Below, one piece after another: positions 1 through 7,618 of a stretch of DNA of 10,983 nt. Within the stretch, counting starts at the first letter, position 1. Every line of letters begins with the position of its first letter. The notes beneath the pieces were generated by a model, which was not told the DNA's origin, searched no databases, and worked only from the letters and a program-made list of their open reading frames with translations. This DNA is from an uncultured Planctomycetaceae bacterium (GTDB taxonomy: Bacteria > Planctomycetota > Planctomycetia > Pirellulales > Pirellulaceae). The position numbers and the translations under genes are program-made. The DNA lies in the NCBI GenBank assembly GCA_903927685.1, contig CAIYOB010000905.1:1-10983 (forward strand), given 5' to 3'.

Positions 1-1509
1 ATTCCGCTGCACGTCGTTCATTTCGCCGGCCAGCGTCAGCTGCGCGCCGTTCGCGGCGGCGATCTGGCCGAAGTACACTTCGCCCCCCGCGTCGCTCGTC
101 ATCGCCTCGCGGTCCCAGCCGTGCATCAGGCTCAGTTGGTTGCGAGCGAAGAATACGTTCTGCGACGAGGCCGAACCGTCCAGGCAGTTCATCCCGCCGC
201 CGGTCGACATCAGGTCGCCGCCTTGCAGCACGTTGTCCTCGAAGATCAAGCCGTCGCTGCCCGCGATGCAGTACCAGCCCCAGCGGCCGTTGTAGAAGTG
301 GTTCTGTGCCACGCGACCTCCGCGGACGCGGCTGAGAAACAACGCCCGGCCGCTGCCGTACAGATCACAGTCGGTGATCTCGATGTTCTCGCCGCCCAGC
401 CGCACCGTGTCGCCGCCGCCCGTGGACAGCCGCAGCGATTCCCGGAACCGGACGTCGACCTGTTCCGGCGTCGGATGGCCGCGATAGATACTGGCCCGCA
501 CGCGGACGCGGCGCAAGCACACGTCTCCGGCCTCCGGCTGGTCGCCCAAGTCGCCCACGATCACGTGCCGGTAGTTCTGGGCGTACAGGGTCAAGTCCTG
601 CAAGCCGAACGAGTTGGTCCCCCGCACCAGCGCTTCGGGCGGCGCCGGCAGGTCGACCCAGCACAGGGCCACGAACTCGCACCGCTCGCCGCGCAGTTCC
701 GTGAACCTGGGAACCGTCAACCCGTCGGACAGTCGATATCGCCCCCGCGGAAAATAGACGACGCCACCGCCGTCGGTCCGGGCCTTCTCCAAGGCCGTGA
801 GGACCGCGGCCGTGTCATCTTTCACGCCGTCTCCTTCGGCCCCGAAGTCCCTGACGTTGAATTGCCCGCCGGGCCGCGAAGTCGTAGCGGCCACGCGCAG
901 CCGCAGCGGTTCGCTCCACGCCGTCGGCCCGCCGCGTCCGTTGTGGACCGCGACCTCGTACTCGCCGGGCGGCAAGTCGGCGGGCAGCGAGGCGCGGCCG
1001 GAGTAGGCATCGGCCACCGCCTCGACCTCCCAGTTCTTCTCGCCCCGCAGCTGCAGTTTCGGGGCCAAACCGGCGCTCGCGTCGCCCAGGTTCTTGCCGA
1101 ACCAGCGGACCCAGCCTCCGGGCGTGGCGCTCGGCCCGCCGTCTCCCTGCACCCACCATGCCTGCGGCCGGTTCAACAAGCCGGTGACCGTCCCGCCGGC
1201 GGCCGTGATGCGGTAGCTGAATACGCCGTCCGGCAACTGCGGCGGCAACACGAACTTGACGCACTGCGGCGACCGCTGCACAACCTCGACCGCGATCGGT
1301 TCGGCTGCCGCCGGCTCAGCCGCCGCTAAGTCGGCCAGCCGCCCGACGCTCACCCGGGCCTGCTCGCCGAAGCCGTCGCCCAGGACCAATGCCGTCTCAC
1401 CGGGGTGCACCGGATCGCTGGCCCAAAATACGACCGGCGGCTCAGTGGCCACCGAAACGCCGACAGGAATCAGAACCAGGAACAGCGGCTCCAGACCGCG
1501 ACGAGTCAT
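1..1509 (-). CDS. Secreted pectate-lyase-superfamily (right-handed beta-helix) protein, 3' end outside window
   Basis: 503 codons are visible with no stop, and the C-terminus lies beyond the left edge. The chosen ATG at 1509 has AAGGAG about 7 nt upstream; an in-frame GTG sits directly before it. Residues 1-21 form a signal peptide (basic MTRRG, hydrophobic core LFLVLIPVGVSV, likely cut after SVA). Residues 24 to ~200 look like beta-sandwich modules; the start (VVFWASDPVHPGETALVLGD) is IPT/TIG-like. From residue 217 comes the classic opening of the pectate_lyase_3 family, FNVRDFGAEGDGVKDDTAAV, then GGGVVYFPRGRY, followed by beta-helix coils (ITDCDLYGSGRALFLS, LIFEDNVLQGGDL). The family includes polysaccharide lyases and hydrolases; the substrate cannot be read from this portion. 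It is the last visible gene of the minus-strand cluster, 17 nt after the ORF6N stop, so probably co-transcribed. The fold is secure; enzymatic activity is inferred. Confidence 0.9.
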   Translation of the reverse strand, partial: MTRRGLEPLFLVLIPVGVSVATEPPVVFWASDPVHPGETALVLGDGFGEQARVSVGRLADLAAAEPAAAEPIAVEVVQRSPQCVKFVLPPQLPDGVFSYRITAAGGTVTGLLNRPQAWWVQGDGGPSATPGGWVRWFGKNLGDASAGLAPKLQLRGEKNWEVEAVADAYSGRASLPADLPPGEYEVAVHNGRGGPTAWSEPLRLRVAATTSRPGGQFNVRDFGAEGDGVKDDTAAVLTALEKARTDGGGVVYFPRGRYRLSDGLTVPRFTELRGERCEFVALCWVDLPAPPEALVRGTNSFGLQDLTLYAQNYRHVIVGDLGDQPEAGDVCLRRVRVRASIYRGHPTPEQVDVRFRESLRLSTGGGDTVRLGGENIEITDCDLYGSGRALFLSRVRGGRVAQNHFYNGRWGWYCIAGSDGLIFEDNVLQGGDLMSTGGGMNCLDGSASSQNVFFARNQLSLMHGWDREAMTSDAGGEVYFGQIAAANGAQLTLAGEMNDVQRN

Positions 1510-1526
1510 CACCTTGCTCCTTGCTG

Positions 1527-2120
1527 CTACGGTTGCGTCGGGCTCGCGGGCGAGCCGTCTCTGGCGGCCTGATTGGGCGACGCTTGAACATGGAAACCGA
1601 TCGGCCGCCTGGACTCGTTCGGAGGAGGCTGCATCAGTTGTCGAAGGACCTGCGTAATGGCGTGGATCTGCTCATCGTGAAGTTGGACGGTCTCCTTCAA
1701 CTTGGTCAGTTGTTCGACAAGTTCACCGGGAGTAGCCATCAGGCGGCGCAGGCGGACGAAGACCCGCACGATCGCGACGTTCACGCGCGCAGCCGTAGGC
1801 GATTTCAGGACGCTGGACAGCATTGCCACGCCATGCTCGGTGAACGCCCACGGCGGTTTTGTCCGGCCGCCACGCCCAGATTTTGATATCACATTTTGTG
1901 ACATCAAAGCTGCAAACTCTTGTTGTGTAAGCTGATACGCAAAATCCTCCGGGAACCGGTCGGCGTTGCGTTTGACGGCTTGGTTCAGGGCCGCCGTCGA
2001 CACGCCGTATAACCGGGCAAGATCGGCATCCAGCATCACACGCTGGCCGCGAACCACGTGGATCGCCTTTTCGATGTGCTCGGCGGGGATCGCGATGTCC
2101 GTCAGTTGGGGCTTCGTCAT
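1527..2120 (-). CDS. ORF6N-domain protein (KilA-N/Bro-N type)
   Basis: 197 residues. Residues ~10-120 match the ORF6N domain: IPAEHIEKAIHVVRGQRVML, then DLARLYGVSTAALNQAVKRN, then FPEDFAYQLTQQEF, and a late WAFTEHGVAMLSSVL. The domain is named from phage and eukaryotic DNA-virus proteins and is thought to bind DNA; many bacterial copies sit on mobile DNA. Residues ~130-165 (GELVEQLTKLKETVQLHDEQ) are amphipathic and could form a coiled coil. The tail after ~165 is Pro/Ser-rich and probably disordered. A GGAG lies only 2 nt before the ATG, too close for an ideal Shine-Dalgarno site, and no better start is seen. It is cytoplasmic (no signal peptide) and sits between secreted-protein genes, 66 nt after the LamG gene and 17 nt before the beta-helix gene. 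Its role in this cluster is unknown. Confidence 0.9.
   Translation of the reverse strand: MTKPQLTDIAIPAEHIEKAIHVVRGQRVMLDADLARLYGVSTAALNQAVKRNADRFPEDFAYQLTQQEFAALMSQNVISKSGRGGRTKPPWAFTEHGVAMLSSVLKSPTAARVNVAIVRVFVRLRRLMATPGELVEQLTKLKETVQLHDEQIHAITQVLRQLMQPPPNESRRPIGFHVQASPNQAARDGSPASPTQP
1882..1908 (-). repeat. Hairpin inside the ORF6N coding sequence
   Basis: Plus-strand TTTGATATCACA (1882-1893) and TGTGACATCAAA (1897-1908) flank a 3-nt centre. In the ORF6N mRNA (minus strand) the single mismatch becomes a G-U pair, giving a 12-bp stem with an AAA triloop in an otherwise GC-rich gene. It encodes the MSQNVISK part of the domain, so it may simply reflect codon choice. Confidence 0.5.
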
Positions 2121-2163
2121 GTCTCCAGGATAGCGTTCGCGCTGCTGAACGCAATTCGTTCTC

Positions 2164-2192
2164 CGTTACTTCAGCGCTGCGTTACTTCAGCG
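2164..2192. repeat. Short tandem duplication at the 3' end of the LamG/propeller gene
   Basis: CGTTACTTCAGCG occurs at 2164-2176 and again at 2180-2192, a 16-bp period. The TGA stop of the LamG gene (2189-2187) lies in the right-hand copy, so an identical out-of-gene copy follows it. Next to it, GAACG (2147-2151) and CGTTC (2157-2161) can form a small 5-bp hairpin. No T-run follows, so there is no clear terminator in the 66-nt gap before ORF6N. Confidence 0.6.
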
Positions 2193-3890
2193 TGCCGCCT
2201 CGGCGATCGCGGCATCGGACAGCACGCCGCTGTAGATGCGCAGGTCCTTCATCTGGCCGTTGAAGTAATCGTGCTCGCCAAAACCGATGCGGAGCGGTTG
2301 ATCGTTGTCGAGATCGAATGCCTCGGGATCGAATCCGTCGTTCCGGGCCACGCACTGGCCGTCGACGTACAGGCGGATCGAGCCGCCGTCTTTCACCGCG
2401 GCGATGTGCCGCCAACCCGGTTCCAGGGCGCGGTCGTGCGTCACGCTCTTGCCGGCTTCGAGGCGGAAGACGTGTCCCGAAGGCAGTACGCCACAGTACA
2501 GCCGGCCGCCGTAGACGGCCATGGACCAGGCGCGCCGGTACACGACGTCGGGGGTGTGATCCAGCCGGCCGACCAGGGTCAATTGGCCGGGACCGTCATA
2601 GCGGTAGACCTGGGCCAGGGGAAGCGTTCCGAGGTACAGCTTCCCGTTGTACAGGCTGACTGCCATCGATTCCTGCTCTTCGCCCGGCCGGCCCAACACG
2701 GTCCATGCGCCCGGGCCGTCGTTGCGAACGAGCAGAGCCTTCGGCCATGTACAGAAGTGCATATTCCCCTGATAGACCATGAACGAGTACGTCTGAGTCG
2801 ACTCCGGAGGCGGACCGTAATCGGTCCACTGGCTGTCGCCGTCGTAGCGCAAGACGTGTCCGCCGTCGTAGCTCAACGCGTAGATGTTCCCATTATAGAC
2901 GCCCAGATGGACCGTCCGCTTCTCCGGACAACCGAGCGACTCCCAGTCGGTCCCGCCGCGGTAGCGGAACAGCCCTTTGTTCTTGCCCAGAGGATGATGT
3001 GAACCCGTGGTCCCGGTCCCGGCGTACAACTGGCCGTTGAACTCGACCAGCCCGGAGACGGACGTGACTTCCGCGTCCACCTGCCCACAGTCGGTCCACG
3101 TCTGGCCGCCGTCGTAGCGCCACACGCGCCCGCCGGGATGGGTATTCTCCGACAAAGGGAGCGACGAGCCGCCGCCGTCGTACCACTCCGAGCCGGCGTA
3201 CAGTTTTCCGTTGCAGACACACAGCGAACTGATCGCGTTGGCCTTGTCGGGAGAGCCGACGTGGACCCAGTTGTCTTGGCCCTGGAACCGATAGATTCCG
3301 CCGGCGTCGCCCGCGGCGGGTTCCCAAGTCGAAGCGTAGAGGTTCCCGTCGAAGACGCACAGAGCCCGCACGTGACGGCTGTCCCCGGGGCGGCCGAGGT
3401 CCTCCCAGGTGCCGGTAGGCGTGTGGGCGTCGATTCCGAAGCACAGGTTTCGCAGGTTGGACTGCGCGTTGGTTACGCCGGGGTAGTTCATGAGCGAGAG
3501 GACCACGCCGGTGCGCGTGGCCGGCTGGAACTTGCTCAGCACGTCGCCCAGTGCGTCGGTCAGTTTCTCGTCGGTGTGCACTCGGACACAGATCGTGAAA
3601 TCCCCCGTTCCCGGGCGGAGATGCTCGCTGTCAGCAACCTCCAGATAAGCGTCCTTGCCATCGAAGACGGCGGCGCCTGCGGAGAACCGCACGCCGTGAT
3701 TCGTCGCGTGCAAATCGTGGCCCGCAGAGTCGCGCGTATCGGTGGCCAACTTCCAATGCGCCATGAGCTGCGGTTCGTCGCCGCGAGCGTTATCGGCGAC
3801 AACGAGCGTCAAGGCAAGGATGCAAAGGAGTCCGCTCATCCGCGGCCGCCGCAGCCTCTCCCGTTGGCACCCCACTGCAGCCGACTTCAT
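2187..3890 (-). CDS. Secreted LamG (concanavalin A-like) protein with an inserted seven-repeat beta-propeller
   Basis: 567 residues from the ATG at 3890, chosen because GAAAGGGG lies 5 nt upstream; an in-frame ATG at 3926 would add 12 residues with no such site. A signal peptide spans ~1-37 (RLRRPR then LLCILALTLVVA). Residues ~42-155 are the first half of a LamG jelly roll (LMAHWKLATDTRDSAGHDLH, AAVFDGKDAYLEV, DFTICVRVHTDE). Residues ~160-485 hold seven repeats of the form 'YNGxLYAGT ... VYRYDG..W' (VFDGNLYAST, VCNGKLYAGS, EFNGQLYAGT, VYNGNIYALS, VYQGNMHFCT, LYNGKLYLGT, VYGGRLYCGV), Kelch-like in length. Residues 486-567 are the second LamG half (GWRHIAAVKDGGSIRLYVDG, FNGQMKDLRIYSGVLSDAAI). 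Role inferred: extracellular glycan or protein binding. No catalytic residues are recognised. It is co-directional with the CBM9/NHL gene, separated by 171 nt. Confidence 0.92.
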   Translation of the reverse strand: MKSAAVGCQRERLRRPRMSGLLCILALTLVVADNARGDEPQLMAHWKLATDTRDSAGHDLHATNHGVRFSAGAAVFDGKDAYLEVADSEHLRPGTGDFTICVRVHTDEKLTDALGDVLSKFQPATRTGVVLSLMNYPGVTNAQSNLRNLCFGIDAHTPTGTWEDLGRPGDSRHVRALCVFDGNLYASTWEPAAGDAGGIYRFQGQDNWVHVGSPDKANAISSLCVCNGKLYAGSEWYDGGGSSLPLSENTHPGGRVWRYDGGQTWTDCGQVDAEVTSVSGLVEFNGQLYAGTGTTGSHHPLGKNKGLFRYRGGTDWESLGCPEKRTVHLGVYNGNIYALSYDGGHVLRYDGDSQWTDYGPPPESTQTYSFMVYQGNMHFCTWPKALLVRNDGPGAWTVLGRPGEEQESMAVSLYNGKLYLGTLPLAQVYRYDGPGQLTLVGRLDHTPDVVYRRAWSMAVYGGRLYCGVLPSGHVFRLEAGKSVTHDRALEPGWRHIAAVKDGGSIRLYVDGQCVARNDGFDPEAFDLDNDQPLRIGFGEHDYFNGQMKDLRIYSGVLSDAAIAEAAR

Positions 3891-3988
3891 CGGAACCCCT
3901 TTCGTTCTCACGATGTCTTGATCCACGCGGACAAGTACGGAGAATACGCAGCCCGGCCCGGGGCCGCAACCAGTGTTCCCGGGTTGTT

Positions 3989-4045
3989 TCGAGGGCCCGC
4001 GATGTCCGTCGAGAGCCCTCGACGGTTATCGGCAGCTGTCGACGG
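3989..4045 (-). promoter_or_regulatory. Overlapping dyads between the NHL and LamG genes
   Basis: On the plus strand, CCGTCGA (4006-4012) pairs perfectly with TCGACGG at 4019-4025 (6-nt loop), and an identical TCGACGG lies at 4039-4045. TCGAGGGC (3989-3996) pairs with GCCCTCGA (4015-4022), which overlaps the first partner. The hairpins are therefore mutually exclusive. They sit 17 to 73 nt past the NHL stop and at least 99 nt before the LamG start. No U-run follows, so a simple intrinsic terminator is not supported; an attenuator or processing site is possible but unproven. Confidence 0.4.
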
Positions 4046-4061
4046 TTACCGTTTCTCAGGC

Positions 4062-7000
4062 TCAAGCGGCTCGCCTGTAGATGATGCGGCACTTGGCGAT
4101 CCGCCGATTGAGCACGTCCACAACAAAGAGCCGGTCTTTCCAGACGGAGAGGGCGGAGATCGTTCCGAACGGCAGCTCGGGGTGCGGGAACCGGCTGCCC
4201 GGGCCTTGGCAATCCAGGTTCCCGTAGCTGCCGAATTCCCCGACCAGCTGTCCCGTGGCACAGTCAATGACCTGCACGCTGTGCAGGCCGGCCGCATAGA
4301 GGTAACCTCGTTCGTCCAGCGTCTGATGCTGTCGCGAGGTGATGCAGTGGCAGGGCGCAAAGGTCGCTTGGGCCTGCCCGATATAACCGTCCCAACGGCG
4401 CGACCACAACGGTGCGCCTCCGGTCGGCGGGAACTTCGACAGCACCAGGTAGAAGTCCCAGGGCCGCTCGGCAGGACGGTGCATGACGTACAAGTTCCCC
4501 GCGTCGTCGACCTGGAGGCCGCGCACCGCATCCACGTTCAGCAAGCCCTTCGTCTGCAGTTTCCCGTCCGCATCGTAGACGTTGACTTGCCGGCGCACGG
4601 CATTGTAGGCGCTTACCGGACGAGCCGTGGCATCGACTTCCGCCTTGGCGACGTAGTAGATCCTGCCGTGCCGGTCCACCTCGACGCCGTGATACACGTC
4701 GTGCCAGAAGTTGACTTGCATCGGGTGATCGACGAACAAGGCGTTCGTCCCGGTGGCGGCGAACGGAAGCGGCTGGCCCGCGCGGTCGAAACGCACGATC
4801 TCGATCCCCGCCGGTCCCAGCTTCCACCGGTACACGCGGCCGTCTTTGCCGAAGATGGAGTCGATGAACAGCGGTTCCTCCGGGTAGCGGAAGTGACGCT
4901 CATGATCCGGCGGCCACCAGGGCGACGTGGCCTTCAAGCCGAGGTTGTTGAAGAACGCAGGCGGCCACTTCTTGAGCACGGTCCCCGCCTGGTCGATCCG
5001 ATACACCGTGCCGTACTGTTTGAGGCGGTAGTTGGAATCATCCTCGACGTACAAGTCGCCGGTCTGCGGATCGATACTCAGAATCGGCTGGTTGCCGCTT
5101 TGCCGAGGAAAGGACAGCGTCTCACCGTTGTCCCCCCAGTCCGCCTTGAGCGACAAATCGCTGCCCGCCAATTGCAGCAGGCGTCCCGGACCGGAGCCGT
5201 TGGCGACCCAGACCAGCGGCGGCGACACTCCGGCGTCCACGGCGATCTGCACGACGTCCGCATGCAGCGGCCCGGAAGCGGCCACGAGACGCGGCTCCTG
5301 CCAACTCTTGAGCTTGATCAGTCGCGTCGGCTCCGCCGCCTCTTGCTGCGCAGCGCGGAGATAGTCTTGCTGGATCGAGGGCAGCGTCCGCTCGACGATG
5401 GGCTGGTCCGGCGTCCGTGGCCGCGACGCCACGAGCACGTACAGGTTCCGCTCGCGGTCGATCGCCGAAGCCGTCGGGCCATGGAGGGGAACTCGCTTTC
5501 CTTCATGTTCGTAATGCGTGATCGAGGCGGCCACGCGTCCCTCTTCCTCAAGCACTTGCAGGCGGTTGTTCCCGGAATCGGCCACGATCAGATGCTGGCC
5601 GTCGTGGACCAACCCGCTGGGCCCGGCGAAGCCTCCAAAGGCGCCCCGTTCTTCCAACCGGACGCCTTCGTGCATGCGGCACTTCCACACGTACGCCCCG
5701 CGGCCCTCCGTACCCGGCACTTCCCGCTGGTACGTGACGCTCTCCTGGCCCACTTCCCAGTGGTAGGCAAAGTCCTTCGTCGAGCGGGAACTCTGCCCGG
5801 CCGAGACGTACAGCATGCCGTTGCGGTCGAAACAGAAGTACGGGTAGTGCAGCGAGTGGAAGGGCAGGTAGTTCTGCAGATCCTGGACGTTCAAAAAGTC
5901 CTGTGTCCAGTCGTGGCTCTCGAACGGTTCATTGCGGCCGCGATGGTAAACCGAGGTCCAGCCCTCCAGCGGCAGGCTCCCGTCCGGCCGCATTCTCCAG
6001 AGGGTCCCGCGGTAGACGTTGGCCAGAATCAGGTCGCCGTTGGGCGCCAGCGTCATCTTCTGCGGCAGATGCCACCAGGCGCCGTACAAGGAGAGCGAGC
6101 CGCACAGCGTTTCGAAGAACGTTGGGACGACCAGGTCGGTCCCGCCTTCGCGGGCCAGCATGCGGCACAGATCCTGTACGTTGGCGCGCGGTAACGTGGG
6201 GTGAAACGGCATGATGGTCCGCAGGTACCGGCCTTGCCGGTCGAAGACCCGCAGCTCCGGCGCCTCCCTCACGCGCCGCGGATCGGAGAGCACGTACAGT
6301 TCTCCCTGCTGCTCGTTCACGGCCAGATCCCAGATGATGCCCCGCGCGTGGGGATCGCCGGCGAGCAGGAAACCCTCCAATTCCAGCCGGACCGCGCCCG
6401 TGGTGCCCGGGTGAGCCGAGCCAGGGCCGAGTTCGAGCGTCTGTTCGCGCTGTTCGGCCAAGAACGCTCGCCGCGCGGGTTCCGGAACACGGTACGTGTC
6501 GACGCCCCACTGGGCGCCCGAGGATGACGGGTCGGGCTTCGGCTTGGCGTAGTCGGGTTCCGGGAGACTCGCGCGTGCCGGGATTCCCGTCAGGGTTCCC
6601 CAGTGTGCCCCGCCGGGCCCCGGCGGCGTCTTCGGCCAGCCCTGGGCTTCCCGTCCGGCTATGCCGGTCCGCCCAACGTTGAATCCGATCTCGGAAGCCA
6701 GCGTCTTGTGCTTGCAGAAGACGACCCACGGCAGAGCGATCTCAGCCGTCCACATCTCCGGGCCCTTCAGCACGGCCGAGCTGAGCTTCGGTTGCCACGT
6801 CCGGTCGTGCCACGGTGGCGAGTACTCGTGATAGGAGCAGAACATCTGGCCGCCGCCTTCGCAGCTGATACGGATTCGGTAGTAGGAATTCCGATCGCCG
6901 TTGGAGTTGATCAGGAGTTCGGTGGATTCCGTTTCCTGCGCCGGCGTGCCGGCCGGGGGATCGCCCGCAGCGGTGGCCGCGGCGACACAACGGACAGCGA

Positions 7001-7298
7001 CGTACAACTGGTCGGCGTCGCGCAGGAGGAACGCTTCTGTGGCGGGTTCTCCCGGCTCGCCGTGGGCGTCTTTCAGCGGCCCCGTTCGGGCCGCGTTCTG
7101 CCAACATGGCTCTTCGAGATTCCCGTCGACCACCGGCACAGAATCCGCCACCGGCACCAGCAACGTCGGGCCTTTGTCGGGCTGGCCGTCCGCAGCCATT
7201 GCCGGGCCAAGGCCCAGCATCGAGCCCAGCACGGTCACTGCGAGCGAAATGCTCCGCAGCCGTTTCGTCCCTCGTCCGTTCGAGCGGTCGCTGAACAT
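4062..7298 (-). CDS. Secreted CBM9-like plus NHL beta-propeller protein
   Basis: 1078 residues from the ATG at 7298, selected because GGAGGTGG lies 6-7 nt upstream; the in-frame GTG at 7331 would precede this ribosome site. The signal peptide is residues 1-35 (RGTKRLR, then SLAVTVLGSMLGLGP, cut after AMA). Residues ~45-245 resemble a carbohydrate-binding family 9 / DOMON-like sandwich: SVPVVDGNLEEPCWQNAART, DADQLYVAVRC, EMWTAEIALPW and IGFNVGRT. The rest, ~300-1075, is repetitive propeller sequence with NHL-type strands, e.g. HDGQHLIVADSGNNRLQVLE near residue 564, VDDAGNLYVMHRP near 925 and RLFVVDVLNRRIAKCRI at the end; two propellers would fit this length. NHL propellers usually bind ligands or partners. 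Inferred role: extracellular glycan-associated binding protein, first gene of the minus-strand cluster. The enzymatic role, if any, is unknown. Confidence 0.92.
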   Translation of the reverse strand: MFSDRSNGRGTKRLRSISLAVTVLGSMLGLGPAMAADGQPDKGPTLLVPVADSVPVVDGNLEEPCWQNAARTGPLKDAHGEPGEPATEAFLLRDADQLYVAVRCVAAATAAGDPPAGTPAQETESTELLINSNGDRNSYYRIRISCEGGGQMFCSYHEYSPPWHDRTWQPKLSSAVLKGPEMWTAEIALPWVVFCKHKTLASEIGFNVGRTGIAGREAQGWPKTPPGPGGAHWGTLTGIPARASLPEPDYAKPKPDPSSSGAQWGVDTYRVPEPARRAFLAEQREQTLELGPGSAHPGTTGAVRLELEGFLLAGDPHARGIIWDLAVNEQQGELYVLSDPRRVREAPELRVFDRQGRYLRTIMPFHPTLPRANVQDLCRMLAREGGTDLVVPTFFETLCGSLSLYGAWWHLPQKMTLAPNGDLILANVYRGTLWRMRPDGSLPLEGWTSVYHRGRNEPFESHDWTQDFLNVQDLQNYLPFHSLHYPYFCFDRNGMLYVSAGQSSRSTKDFAYHWEVGQESVTYQREVPGTEGRGAYVWKCRMHEGVRLEERGAFGGFAGPSGLVHDGQHLIVADSGNNRLQVLEEEGRVAASITHYEHEGKRVPLHGPTASAIDRERNLYVLVASRPRTPDQPIVERTLPSIQQDYLRAAQQEAAEPTRLIKLKSWQEPRLVAASGPLHADVVQIAVDAGVSPPLVWVANGSGPGRLLQLAGSDLSLKADWGDNGETLSFPRQSGNQPILSIDPQTGDLYVEDDSNYRLKQYGTVYRIDQAGTVLKKWPPAFFNNLGLKATSPWWPPDHERHFRYPEEPLFIDSIFGKDGRVYRWKLGPAGIEIVRFDRAGQPLPFAATGTNALFVDHPMQVNFWHDVYHGVEVDRHGRIYYVAKAEVDATARPVSAYNAVRRQVNVYDADGKLQTKGLLNVDAVRGLQVDDAGNLYVMHRPAERPWDFYLVLSKFPPTGGAPLWSRRWDGYIGQAQATFAPCHCITSRQHQTLDERGYLYAAGLHSVQVIDCATGQLVGEFGSYGNLDCQGPGSRFPHPELPFGTISALSVWKDRLFVVDVLNRRIAKCRIIYRRAA

Positions 7299-7320
7299 TG
7301 GCGTCCACCTCCGTAGTGCC

Positions 7321-7345
7321 CCGCCGGACACCGGCGGCCTTTTTC
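7321..7345 (-). promoter_or_regulatory. GC-rich hairpin in the leader of the CBM9/NHL gene
   Basis: CCGCCGG (7321-7327) and CCGGCGG (7331-7337) form a perfect 7-bp stem with a 3-nt loop, followed on the plus strand by CCTTTTTC. Read on the plus strand it looks like an intrinsic terminator, but no plus-strand gene ends there. On the minus strand it lies in the 5' leader just before the ribosome site of the CBM9/NHL gene. No clear promoter for that gene could be identified in 7299-7600. Confidence 0.45.
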
Positions 7346-7473
7346 ATGTCCAATCCCGTTCGATCCACGCTCGGATCTTGTGCCCGTCGGCCTCGGCGCC
7401 CTGCATTGTGAATAGGCCGTCCCTCGAAGGTCATCGTTTCCATTCGTCCGAAACCCAAGCAACGCTTGCTGGC

Positions 7474-7581
7474 CTATCGCTCGGCCCGGACGCCGACCTT
7501 CTTCGTTCCATCATACACGATGCGGCACTCGACGATCCGCCGAAATCCCCCCTGGCCGCTCGGCCGGCCGATGAAGGACAT
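7474..7581 (-). pseudogene. Possible relic of the 3' end of a paralogue of the CBM9/NHL gene
   Basis: A 35-codon frame from ATG 7581 to TAG 7476-7474 contains RRIVECRIVY, against RRIAKCRIIY at the very end of the CBM9/NHL protein. At DNA level, 7519-7543 and 4083-4107 share 23 of 25 bases in the same orientation and reading frame. Upstream of the RRI motif the frame (MSFIGRPSGQGGF) does not resemble a propeller. The simplest reading is a tandem paralogue nearly all of which was deleted. The match is short, so chance or a shared C-terminal motif cannot be excluded. Confidence 0.4.
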
Positions 7582-7618
7582 ATGACCCCCGCTTCTTTAC
7601 TGCGAAGCGGTTGGACAA

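Noticed and set aside
121..1329. Plus-strand open frame of 402 codons
   Set aside because: Antisense shadow of the beta-helix gene, which runs off the window edge on the minus strand and carries the family signature.
3138..6194. Plus-strand open frame of 1018 codons
   Set aside because: It is antisense to two genes with clear domains, signal peptides and ribosome sites. Its composition (Arg, Val, Ala, Gln, His, Pro rich, no recognisable domain) is that of a GC-rich shadow frame.
7321..7345. Intrinsic terminator on the plus strand
   Set aside because: The hairpin plus T-run has the right form, but no plus-strand gene lies upstream for thousands of bases, so a terminator role is not claimed.
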